Shown here one piece after another: positions 35,695 to 43,548 of a stretch of DNA of 64,000 nucleotides. The stretch covers positions 1 to 64,000 of the forward strand of contig CAZWOU010000007.1 of the NCBI GenBank assembly GCA_964635375.1, written 5' to 3'. Numbering within the stretch: position 1 is the stretch's first letter; every line of letters starts with the position of its first letter. The translations under genes and the position numbers were made by a program. The stretch is from CAZMNY01 sp964635375 (GTDB lineage Bacteria; Planctomycetota; Planctomycetia; Pirellulales; Pirellulaceae). Below the pieces are notes generated by a model, which was given only the letters and a program-made list of their open reading frames with translations, was not told where the DNA came from and searched no databases.

Positions 35695-36752
35695 TCCCTG
35701 TCCCTCTTCCATCGTTTTGTGATTTGCGACCAGGATGGATCGTCGTTGGTGGGCAGATCCTGCAACAACGGCTGTCGTTCGATGACTTGTTCGAACAGGT
35801 CTGCGATGGCTTCGCCCATTTGCCAGAGAGCGTGGCGGAATCCAGCGTCATCGGCCATCGCGACCATCTCTTGGTAAGTCATGCCGCCCGTTCGCTGGCT
35901 CAGCTCATCATCGCATTGCCAACCACTGTTGGTCTTCTTTAAGGCATATTGCTTCAGCAAGCGAGGGTTGCGAATCTTCTGATACCGGCGGTTTTCCGCC
36001 AGCACTTTCTTGATCAACGTCTCGGCGTCGGGCGCCCAGGCGTTAGGGAAATCCTCCGCCAAGCGACCACGAGGCTTGGTCAGGCGCATGTAGTGGGGCT
36101 GCACCGGTTCGATCGGCGTATCGACGAGATCCGCCATCAGGTTCGCCCAGTTGAGGCGAAATTCCTTGCGGCCGATCTCGTGCAGAGTGACCAGGTCTTG
36201 AATCGGGCGGTTTCGCGGCGTGTACTTGCCATCGAGTAAGAACAGATCGACACCCTCGTGGACCGACTTGATCAAGCTGTCTCCGACAATGTGCGCGGCC
36301 CAGCCAAACAGATAAGCCAGCGGTCTCTCGCCTGGGCCGAAGAACTCCACGGCGTCTTCGACAACATTGGCGATGTAGTCGGCCAGGTGATCCCAAGGCA
36401 CCGTGTGCTCTCGCGAAGCCGTTGCCCAGCCAAAGACCAGGTGGGCTCGGCCATAAAACATCCTGTGGATCTCGCGCGGGCGGAACCGAACGTCGCCGAA
36501 CTTGAGCGACCATGGAACCACTTTGCCTCCCGTCAAGGGACTCTTCTCGATTGGGGCTGTGCCGTAGCCAACCTCCTTGCCGGTGTCGACGCAAATGGCC
36601 TCGGGTAAAGTCTGCACATCGCAGCCCAAATAGGCCGCGCATAAGTAACTCGCATAGTGTCGTCTAATGATCGGACCAATCGGCAGCCTTCGCTGTTTCG
36701 CCGCCTTGTCGGCCAACACGGCGTACATCACATGGCCAACAATTCCACTCAT
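35691..36752 (-). CDS. zinc-dependent phospholipase C-like protein
   Basis: A 353-residue protein without a clear signal peptide. Patterns of the Zn-dependent PLC/S1-P1 nuclease fold are visible: SGIVGHVMYAVLADKAA at the start (His), RAHLVFGWA, WDHLADYIANVVEDA (about residues 121-135, His/Asp), and AYLFGWAAHIVGDSLIKSVHEG (about 147-168, two His and Asp). I infer a metal-dependent hydrolase; the substrate is not known. GAGGAGGAG precedes the ATG. It is the first gene of the operon and its stop overlaps the PQQ-propeller start. Confidence 0.75.
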   Translation of the reverse strand: MSGIVGHVMYAVLADKAAKQRRLPIGPIIRRHYASYLCAAYLGCDVQTLPEAICVDTGKEVGYGTAPIEKSPLTGGKVVPWSLKFGDVRFRPREIHRMFYGRAHLVFGWATASREHTVPWDHLADYIANVVEDAVEFFGPGERPLAYLFGWAAHIVGDSLIKSVHEGVDLFLLDGKYTPRNRPIQDLVTLHEIGRKEFRLNWANLMADLVDTPIEPVQPHYMRLTKPRGRLAEDFPNAWAPDAETLIKKVLAENRRYQKIRNPRLLKQYALKKTNSGWQCDDELSQRTGGMTYQEMVAMADDAGFRHALWQMGEAIADLFEQVIERQPLLQDLPTNDDPSWSQITKRWKRDRE

Positions 36753-37074
36753 CGACTTCTACTCCTCCTCGCAAGCGTGCCCGGGGTTGGCGTCTGACAT
36801 TGTAACACTAACCATGTGCGAAAGTTGAACTGCGTAGACGGGTGCTGCATGCGAGCCGACGAATCAATCAGACGCTGCCGACAACCTCGCCTGCGGCAAC
36901 GGGTTAAACGATTTGCACGCGAACAACGCAGTGCCAGTTACAAGTCTGGAGCACCGCTTGCCGGGTCCCCTAGCTTCGCAGCTGATCGAGGAAATGTTAG
37001 CTTTACTACGTTGCGACGCCGCGCTTCATGTTATTCTTCAATGACGTTATCCACTTCCGCATAAGGACATTGAC
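36753..37074. other. 322-bp divergent intergenic region
   Basis: It separates the Zn-PLC operon (minus strand) from the phosphatase-methyltransferase gene (plus strand). A candidate extended -10 for the minus strand is at 36799-36807. For the plus strand, TTGCGA (about 37010) followed by TATTCT at about 37031 is only a weak match. I see no coding sequence that I can support. Confidence 0.5.
36799..36807 (-). promoter_or_regulatory. candidate extended -10 element
   Basis: Read on the minus strand, TGTTACAAT is a TGn-TACAAT extended -10 located 47 bp before the ATG at 36752. The -35 region has no clear TTGACA-like hexamer, which is acceptable for an extended -10 promoter. It would drive the Zn-PLC, PQQ propeller and metallophosphatase operon. 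Confidence 0.4.
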
Positions 37075-38268
37075 ATGCAACGGTTATGGCCGCTCGCCCT
37101 GGTTGGCGTCATCTTTCTATCGCCGATCGGGCCAACCGTCTTCGCCCAAGGCCCCGCTGTCATACGCATCAAGGTCGCGGCGCCCAAACTGGCGGCGAGC
37201 AAGCTGGGCGATACTCGCCCTGTTCATTCGTTCGGGACCACTTTGCTTTGCGGACAGCCATCTGCAGACGACTTTGCGGCGGCCAAGAAAGCAGGGCTGA
37301 AGACGGTGATCTCGCTGCGACCGGTGGGCGAATCCGATTGGGATGAGACGGAAACGGTCAAAGGACTCGGACTCAACTTCTATCGCTTTGGGTTTGGTCC
37401 GCCCGATTCGCTTACGGACGAGATTTTCGATGGCGTTCGCAAAGTGCTTCGGGATAAGCAGAAGACGCCCACGATGTTGCACTGCGCGTCGGCCAAGCGA
37501 GTTGGCGCGGTGTGGCTCGTCCATCGCGTGCTCGACGATGGTGTCCCTCTCGAAGAGGCGATTGACGAAGCCCAGATGGTCGGGCTGGCGTCAAAAGGAT
37601 ATCTGGAGAAGGCCCATAGTTACATCAAACGGAATGTCGGCCCCAAGAGCGTGCGGCCCGGCATTAACAACAATTTTCTCAAAGCCGACCTAGACATTAA
37701 ACAGTGGCTTGGGCGTTTCGAAATCGAAAGCCGGGAAGTTTTTGGCTCGCGCCGGGCCGTGCTCAAGGCGACCGGCATCCAGGCCGGCGACCGAGTGGCT
37801 GACATTGGCGCCGGTACGGGGTTCTTCTCGAGGCTGTTCGCTGAAACGGTTGGTCCGGAAGGTTGGGTCTACGCAGTCGATATCTCACCGAGCTTTCTCA
37901 AGCACATCAACGAACAAGCTCAAGCGGACAAGCTGACGAATCTCACGACTGTACTCGCACCTCAGGATTCGATCAGCCTGGCGCCCAACTCGATCGACGT
38001 CGCATTCATCTGCGACACCTATCACCACTTTGAGTACCCGCAATTGTCGCTGGCCTCGATTCGCCGCGCACTCAAGCCGGGAGGAACGCTGGTCATCATC
38101 GACTTCGATCGAATCCCCGGTAAGTCATCCAAGTTCATCATGGGCCATGTTCGCGCGGGCAAGAAGGAGTTTCGTCGCGAAATCGAGTCGGCTGGATTCA
38201 CTTTTCTTGACGAACTCGAGGTCGATGGGCTGAAGGAGAATTACTTCCTGCGTTTCAAGAGCGACTGA
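37075..38268 (+). CDS. exported phosphatase-like/SAM-methyltransferase fusion
   Basis: A 397-residue protein. Residues 1-25 form a signal peptide. About 45-170 is a DUF442/tyrosine-phosphatase-like domain: VISLRPVGESDWDETETVKGLGL and TMLHCASAKRVGAVW, with Cys137 and Arg142 four residues apart, the spacing of the DUF442-type P-loop rather than the classic CX5R loop. About 215-397 is a class I methyltransferase: RVADIGAGTGFFSRLFAE (motif I), WVYAVDIS, IDVAFICDTYHHFEYP, and LKPGGTLVIIDFD. AAGGA precedes the start. Both domains look intact, yet the protein should leave the cytoplasm. Confidence 0.9.
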   Translation: MQRLWPLALVGVIFLSPIGPTVFAQGPAVIRIKVAAPKLAASKLGDTRPVHSFGTTLLCGQPSADDFAAAKKAGLKTVISLRPVGESDWDETETVKGLGLNFYRFGFGPPDSLTDEIFDGVRKVLRDKQKTPTMLHCASAKRVGAVWLVHRVLDDGVPLEEAIDEAQMVGLASKGYLEKAHSYIKRNVGPKSVRPGINNNFLKADLDIKQWLGRFEIESREVFGSRRAVLKATGIQAGDRVADIGAGTGFFSRLFAETVGPEGWVYAVDISPSFLKHINEQAQADKLTNLTTVLAPQDSISLAPNSIDVAFICDTYHHFEYPQLSLASIRRALKPGGTLVIIDFDRIPGKSSKFIMGHVRAGKKEFRREIESAGFTFLDELEVDGLKENYFLRFKSD

Positions 38269-38419
38269 GACGCTCGAGAGACGCTCGCTTGCGCCTTGCC
38301 ACGGGTTTCTCTCCCACGAGTTTGATTCGTGTTGTCGCGGGTTCGCTTGAGTCGTTCGCCTCGTCCGTCCACCAACTCGCTCTGGATCAGACCTAACGAC
38401 GACGCCAAAGGAGACTCTC

Positions 38420-39592
38420 ATGCGAACTCTTATTGTGATCCTTGTTATCCTCGGCTGTGTTCAGGCGCATGCTGAGGAGCGAATGATTGAGTCTCGCGTT
38501 GAATCGAGCCAAGGGACGTTCCCAACCACGATCGATCTCAATGACCAACACCATCGCCAAGTGGTCGTCGACCGCGAGCCGGGACAATATCTCGGGCATC
38601 CCACGACCGTCCTGTTGGAAGACGGCAAGACGATCTTGTGCGTTTATCCCAAGGGCCATGGGCGCGGTCCGATCGTTTACAAACGCAGTGGCGATGGCGG
38701 CCTGACTTGGAGCGACCGGTTACCTACTCCGCCGACATGGGCGACTTCAAAGGAAGTGCCAACTCTCCACCGCGTGATTGGGCCAGACGGAAAGAAACGA
38801 CTCATTATGTGGTCCGGCCTTTATCCGGCTCGGCTTGCGGTGAGCGAGGACGATGGGGCGAATTGGGGCGAGCTGAAGTCTGTCGGCGACTGGGGCGGAA
38901 TTGTCGTGATGGGCTTTGTGGAGCCATTGAAGACGGGAAAGGGCCACTACCTGGCGATGTTCCACGACGACGGCCGGTTCTTTAAGAGCGGCGGTGAACG
39001 CGATCGGTCCTTCAAGCTCTTCAAGACATTCTCAAAAGATGGCGGGCTGACCTGGTCGTACCCCCAGATTGTTTACCAATCGTCCGACGTGCACCTCTGC
39101 GAACCTGGTTGCATTCGTTCTCCAGACGGCAGAAGCATGGCGGTCTTGCTGCGAGAGAATTCGCGACGGAAGAACTCTCATGTGATTCTCTCCCATGATG
39201 AGGGAGCGACTTGGAGCAAGCCTCGCGAAACGTCGCTGGCCCTGACGGGCGATCGGCACACCGGGAAATATGGTCCGGATGGTCGATTGTTCATCAGCTT
39301 TCGCTGCCGGTCGCCGAGGCAAGCGGCCAAAGGGCGGCCCTTCGAGGGCGATTGGGTCGGTTGGGTTGGCGCCTGGGACGACATTCGCAACGGTGGCGAC
39401 GGGCAGTATTCCGTTCGGCTGAAGGACAACACGAAAGGCTACGACACGACCTACCCTGGAGTGGAAGTCTTGCCGGATGGTACGTTCGTGGCCACGACGT
39501 ATGGCCACTGGACCAAGGGGCAAGCGCCGTACATCATGAGTGTCCGATTCAAGTTGGACGAGCTCGACGCAATTGCCAAGGCGAAGGAGTAG
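38420..39592 (+). CDS. secreted sialidase-family (BNR) protein
   Basis: A 390-residue protein with a short signal peptide (IVILVILGCVQAHA). Four Asp-box motifs (S-x-D-x-G-x-x-W) are visible: SGDGGLTWSD (about 90-99), SEDDGANWGE (about 142-151), SKDGGLTWSY (about 205-214) and SHDEGATWSK (about 258-267). This indicates a six-bladed exo-alpha-sialidase-like propeller. The Arg residues that could contact the carboxylate include those in LRENSRR and FRCRSPR. AAGGAG lies at the right place before the ATG. It follows the phosphatase-methyltransferase gene by 151 bp and may be independent. The substrate is not deducible. Confidence 0.92.
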   Translation: MRTLIVILVILGCVQAHAEERMIESRVESSQGTFPTTIDLNDQHHRQVVVDREPGQYLGHPTTVLLEDGKTILCVYPKGHGRGPIVYKRSGDGGLTWSDRLPTPPTWATSKEVPTLHRVIGPDGKKRLIMWSGLYPARLAVSEDDGANWGELKSVGDWGGIVVMGFVEPLKTGKGHYLAMFHDDGRFFKSGGERDRSFKLFKTFSKDGGLTWSYPQIVYQSSDVHLCEPGCIRSPDGRSMAVLLRENSRRKNSHVILSHDEGATWSKPRETSLALTGDRHTGKYGPDGRLFISFRCRSPRQAAKGRPFEGDWVGWVGAWDDIRNGGDGQYSVRLKDNTKGYDTTYPGVEVLPDGTFVATTYGHWTKGQAPYIMSVRFKLDELDAIAKAKE

Positions 39593-39764
39593 CGAGTAGC
39601 GAGTTGGTCAGGTGGCGGAAACGTCCGTTGTTCGTCCACGTCGCTCGCCGGGCCTCGCAACGAGTTTCTCTCGACAGGTTGATGATCGCAGCGACCATAT
39701 GTTTTCATGCACCCTTGTCGAGTTCGCCCTGCGCACTGAGGCAGCCCGTTTTCGTGATGTAAAG

Positions 39765-40178
39765 ATGAATGCCATGGATGAACAAGTAATCCGCGTGTTG
39801 TTGATAGTAGACGAACCAGACGACTCGCTGCTGATTCGTGAGTTGCTCGATGACTCGCACGCTGTGTTTCAGGTCGAGTGCGTTGACCGGCTGGCCCCTG
39901 GCATGGAATTGCTGGCCCAAGCTGGAAATGAGATCGATGTGGTCCTATTGGATCTCACTCTGCCGGACGCGGACGGCAGGGAGACCTTTGAAGCCATGGA
40001 GGCGGCCCAAGTTTCGACTCCGGTCGTTGTCATGGCCGGGCAGGATGACCAATCCCAAGGCGTTCTGGCAATGCGGCGGGGCGCCCAGGATTTCCTCGTC
40101 AAAGGTCAGGTCGACAGCCGCCTCTTGTCGAGGTCTCTGCAGTATGCGATTGAACGGAAACGGCTTGAATCGGCTTGA
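39765..40178 (+). CDS. response-regulator receiver domain (5' part of a split hybrid kinase)
   Basis: A 137-residue receiver domain. Acidic pocket residues are in IVDEPDD (about 10-16), the phosphoacceptor Asp in VVLLDLTLPDADG (about 60) and the conserved Lys in DFLVKGQ (about 110); the usual Thr/Ser after strand 4 is Ala (VVVMAGQDD). The reading frame ends at TGA 40176-40178, directly in the second copy of a 10-bp tandem duplication (40161-40180). Removing one copy joins the reading frame to the kinase, giving ERKRLESALRESEEQHR, the usual receiver-to-PAS linker. This is therefore the 5' part of a disrupted gene. The start at ATG 39765 is a choice; 39774 is also possible. Confidence 0.85.
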   Translation: MNAMDEQVIRVLLIVDEPDDSLLIRELLDDSHAVFQVECVDRLAPGMELLAQAGNEIDVVLLDLTLPDADGRETFEAMEAAQVSTPVVVMAGQDDQSQGVLAMRRGAQDFLVKGQVDSRLLSRSLQYAIERKRLESA

Positions 40179-41217
40179 ATCGGCGCTCCGCGAAAGCGAG
40201 GAGCAACACCGTGATCTCTTGGAGAACGCCCACGATCTGATCCAAAGCGTGACTCCCGACGGTCGCTTTGCGTATGTGAATCGGGCGTGGCGAGAGATGC
40301 TCGGCTACAGCGAGGAGGACGTGAAGAACCTCTCGCTGTTCGACATTCTTCATGCGGATTGTCAAATGCACTGTCGCGACGTTTTTCAACATGTGCTCGC
40401 GGGCGAGGATGTGCATAACATCGAGGCGACGCGAGCGATCTTCCGAGATGTCACGGAACGAAGACGGTCGGAGCGACGCATTCAGCAACTCAATGAGGAT
40501 CTAGAACGGCGAGTGGAGGAGAGGACAAGACAACTCGCCGCGGCGAACGCGGAACTTGAGGCGTTCAGTTACTCGGTTTGCCATGACTTGCGAGCTCCGT
40601 TGAACACGATTGACGGATTTAGCTTGGAAGTCTTGAATGGCTACGGCGATCTGCTCGACGAACAGGGCAAGCACTTTCTCAGCCGCGTGCGCTACAACGT
40701 CCAGCAGATGGGACGCCTGATCGACGCCTTGCTCAGTCTCTCTCGCGTTGCCGGCGTGGAATTGCACAAACATCCGGTTGACCTCAGTGTCTCGTGTCGC
40801 GAGATTCTTGGCGAGTTGAGAATTCAGAATCCGCAGCATGCCATCGAGTCGTCGCTTCAGGACGACGTCGTTGTCCATGGCGACTCGGTGTTGTTGCAGG
40901 TTGTCATGCAAAACTTGTTGTCCAATGCTTGGAAGTACTCCAAGAACCGAGACCATCCCAAGCTTGAGTTCGCAAGCGAGGAAATCGACGGCGAGCAGAT
41001 CGTCTTCATTCGCGACAACGGCACGGGGTTCGATATGGCCTACGCGGACAAGCTGTTCGATCCGTTTCAGCGGCAGCACTCACAAAGCGAATTCGATGGA
41101 ATTGGCATTGGGCTGGCGACGGTTCAGAGAATCATTCACCGGCATGGCGGTCGTGTTTGGGCCCATGGTGAAGTTGATCAGGGCGCAACGTTCTTTTTCA
41201 CGCTTCCCAGAAACTGA
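40144..41217 (+). pseudogene. PAS-histidine kinase (3' part of a split hybrid kinase)
   Basis: About 357 residues if translated from the internal ATG at 40144, which has GAGG upstream. PAS-like start EEQHRDLLENAHDLIQSVTPDGRFAYVN; then AGEDVHNIEATRAIFRDVTERRRSE, in which the usual roughly 30-residue stretch between the Ile-Glu and the ATRAIFRDVTERR segment is missing. A coiled-coil linker follows (QQLNEDLERRVEERTRQLAAANAELE). The kinase core is intact: H-box SYSVCHDLRAPLN, N-box MQNLLSNAWKYSK, G1/G2 FIRDNGTGFD...GIGIGLATVQRI. The receiver (39765-40178) was fused at the 5' end before the duplication. Called a pseudogene for the whole unit, although the kinase could still be made alone. Confidence 0.8.
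40161..40180. repeat. 10-bp tandem duplication that splits the hybrid kinase
   Basis: CGGCTTGAAT occurs twice in direct succession at 40161-40170 and 40171-40180. Ten is not a multiple of three, so one extra copy shifts the reading frame and creates the TGA at 40176-40178. Deleting one copy restores a continuous receiver-PAS-kinase reading frame. Confidence 0.9.
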
Positions 41218-41255
41218 TGCCTGTTGCGCTGACGCAGGTGGAAAGATGGACAGCA

Positions 41256-42179
41256 TCAGAAGGTCTTAAAGTCGCTTGCTTGACAGACGGCGCCGTCATC
41301 GAAAGCGATTTGCATTTCAGGGTGCCTGAGGGCCGCCAGGCGATATGCGAATCCGACCGCCTTGCCGGCTAGGCGCTCCGTCCATCGTTTCCCCACGCCA
41401 AAGTCGACGCAAAAAGCCGTCGCGCTGCCGCGCTGCTGGTCCTCTGGGATAGAGTAGTGGCCGAAAACGCAAAACGCCGCGTCACTATACTCAGGCCACC
41501 AAACAACTCGCTTTTCATTGCGTATCTTGCCGCCCGAATCGACTGGACTCTGCGTCCGTTGCTCCGGACCCGAGGTGAGCAGTTTGACTGGACTGTGATT
41601 CTGTTGCCGCAAACCTTGGTCGACCGGGTCGAGTTCGGCGTAGCCGCGTTCGCTCTCGACCTGCTCCTCGCACCGAGCGAAGAAGTCAGTCGTGTTGTTC
41701 GCCTGTCTCGCTCTCTCAATCATCTCGTCATTCCAGCACGCGTGGACGACTCGAACGTCGTCTCGTGCCAGGGCGAGAGGCAGAGTGGTGAAGAACTGTA
41801 GAACGCGAAAGCGAATGTCGTCATCGGCCAGTCGCTGCGGTACGGGGCGCCCATCCGCCGCCAGAAACTCCTCGCCGAAGAACCACTTGTTTTCGAGCTT
41901 GCTGTGGCCGAGCAGTATATTTAGGTCATGGTTGCCCAGCACGCATTGGCCGCGGCCGGCGTCGACGAGCGAGCTGACCAAATCGACCACTGCCGGGCTA
42001 TCGGGACCACGGTCTGTCAGGTCTCCCACGAAAACGAGCTGGCGTCCCTCGCGGTGTTTTCCGTCGGCGGCATATCCGAGCCCGGACATGAGCGAGCGCA
42101 ATGCGTCGATTTCTCCGTGCACGTCGCCGACGATGTCGAGGGGTCCGGCAACCAGTTCTTGAACGAGCGGTGCGGTCAT
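41256..42179 (-). CDS. ApaH/PPP-like metallophosphatase
   Basis: A 307-residue cytoplasmic protein with no signal peptide. Motifs of the PPP/ApaH-type metallophosphoesterase are present: DIVGDVHGEIDALRSLM (about 15-31), FVGDLTDRGPDSPAVVDLV (about 50-68), LGNHDLNIL (about 82-90), VVHACWNDEM (about 143-152) and CVFGHYSIPED (about 236-246). The enzyme may hydrolyse a nucleoside polyphosphate or dephosphorylate a protein. It converges with the split kinase gene (38 bp between the stop codons). A 6-bp inverted repeat at 42278-42291 lies in its upstream region. Confidence 0.9.
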   Translation of the reverse strand: MTAPLVQELVAGPLDIVGDVHGEIDALRSLMSGLGYAADGKHREGRQLVFVGDLTDRGPDSPAVVDLVSSLVDAGRGQCVLGNHDLNILLGHSKLENKWFFGEEFLAADGRPVPQRLADDDIRFRVLQFFTTLPLALARDDVRVVHACWNDEMIERARQANNTTDFFARCEEQVESERGYAELDPVDQGLRQQNHSPVKLLTSGPEQRTQSPVDSGGKIRNEKRVVWWPEYSDAAFCVFGHYSIPEDQQRGSATAFCVDFGVGKRWTERLAGKAVGFAYRLAALRHPEMQIAFDDGAVCQASDFKTF

Positions 42180-42277
42180 TGTTTGACTTGTAACGGTGTT
42201 GGCCGAAAGTGTCGACGGGGCTAGCGATTGCAGTTTCAGGGCTTCATCGCATCAGTATAGAACATCGTCGTGACCAG

Positions 42278-42291
42278 GCTGTCAAGACAGC
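42278..42291. repeat. GCTGTC-AA-GACAGC inverted repeat
   Basis: A perfect 6-bp inverted repeat with a 2-bp centre lies between the divergent ApaH-like (start 42179) and signal peptidase (start 42436) genes. Its size and position would suit a dimeric regulator's operator, but nothing else supports this. Confidence 0.35.
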
Positions 42292-42435
42292 ATGAAACAG
42301 CCGCCCTGGGGGCACGGTTTCTTGTTCGAGGGGAAGTTCACTACAATGTCGACATCGGTTTCGGCTTGGTTTTCGCCAAACCACCTCCGTGACTCGCTGT
42401 CCTGATTCGTTAGTTCGCAAACCCGCCGGCGCCCA

Positions 42436-43450
42436 ATGATTTCGACCATCACTTTTGTTGCAATCTTTGTCAGCCTATTAGTCGCCGCGGCCGTCTCGTG
42501 GGCGTTGTTCCTCAAGATCGGACTCGCATGGGCGGGGGTTCCGGACGTCACGACTCGGCGCGTCGTCGTAACAACCGGCACTGTGTTCGTTCTACTCATC
42601 ACCGTAGACATCTTGTGTCTTTTTGCCACGCCGTCGACTACGGCACAGCTCATGTTCCTCGGGCTGGTACAGGTTGCCCTGGCGGCGACCATCCCCTGTG
42701 TAGTGATCGTCTTCTTCTTCAAAGCTTCGTTTCTGCGCGCGGTACAGGCGTGGCTGCCGACCTTGCTGGCATCATTCGGGATTGGCGCGTTTGCCGTACT
42801 TGTGGTGCGCCCTTTCCTTTACGAAGCATTCATCGTCCCCACGAACTCAATGGCTCCGACGTTGGTCGGAATACACTGGCAGGACCTGTGTCCGGAATGC
42901 GGTCAACCAAACTACGGCACCGTAGAAGACGAGCGATACGCTTTGTTGAATCCACCGCAAATGATCTGCGACAACTTCCATGTTGCCCCGGCGCCGAATG
43001 TCGAAAAGCGCGTTCACCCTGCCGACTGTTTCCTGGTTGCCAAATTTCTCGCTCCCCGGCGGTGGGATCTTGTGGCCTTTCAATACCCGGGAGATCCTCA
43101 AGAACTTTATGCAAAACGTCTTGTTGGCCTTCCCGGTGAGAGAATTCACATCAAGGACGGATTTGTGTGGGTTAACGGCGAGAAGCAGACCCCACCTGAC
43201 TCGATTCGGGGCATCGAATACTTGTCCCACTTGCCCGATTGGCCTCAGTCCGAATTGTGGGGTTCAGCAGATCGTCCTGCGCTACTTGGCGACGACGAGT
43301 ACTTTGTGCTTGGCGATTTCTCCGCGCGACTCACGGGCGTGGGAGACCGGTGCACCTGGCCATAATCCGTTCGCCGTTCCAGAATCGCATTTGACGGGTG
43401 TCATCACTCACACTTATTGGCCGCCTCACCGCTGGCGGTTGCATCGGTGA
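42436..43450 (+). pseudogene. lepB: signal peptidase I, frameshifted near the C-terminus
   Basis: The type I signal peptidase cleaves Sec signal peptides at the membrane surface. Residues 1-120 contain about four hydrophobic segments. The Ser nucleophile is in FIVPTNSMAPTLVG (about residues 133-146) and the Lys base in ELYAKRLVGLPGERI (about 218-232). A CPECG...MICD Cys set (about 152-178) is a planctomycete-type insert. The open frame ends at TAA 43363-43365 after GDFSARLTG. The next frame continues with the missing conserved end DSRAW...PESHLTGVITHTYWPP and stops at 43448-43450. The shift lies at about 43323-43335; adding 2 bp to the CGCG run there would restore DFSARDSRAW. Confidence 0.82.
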
Positions 43451-43548
43451 AGTCGACGTCAATTCGAACAGCCGGAAGAAGTTCAAAGTAGACAAGATAA
43501 GCACGGTTCGCGTCGCCTCGTGCTGCATTTCTTCCCCACCGTGCAAAC

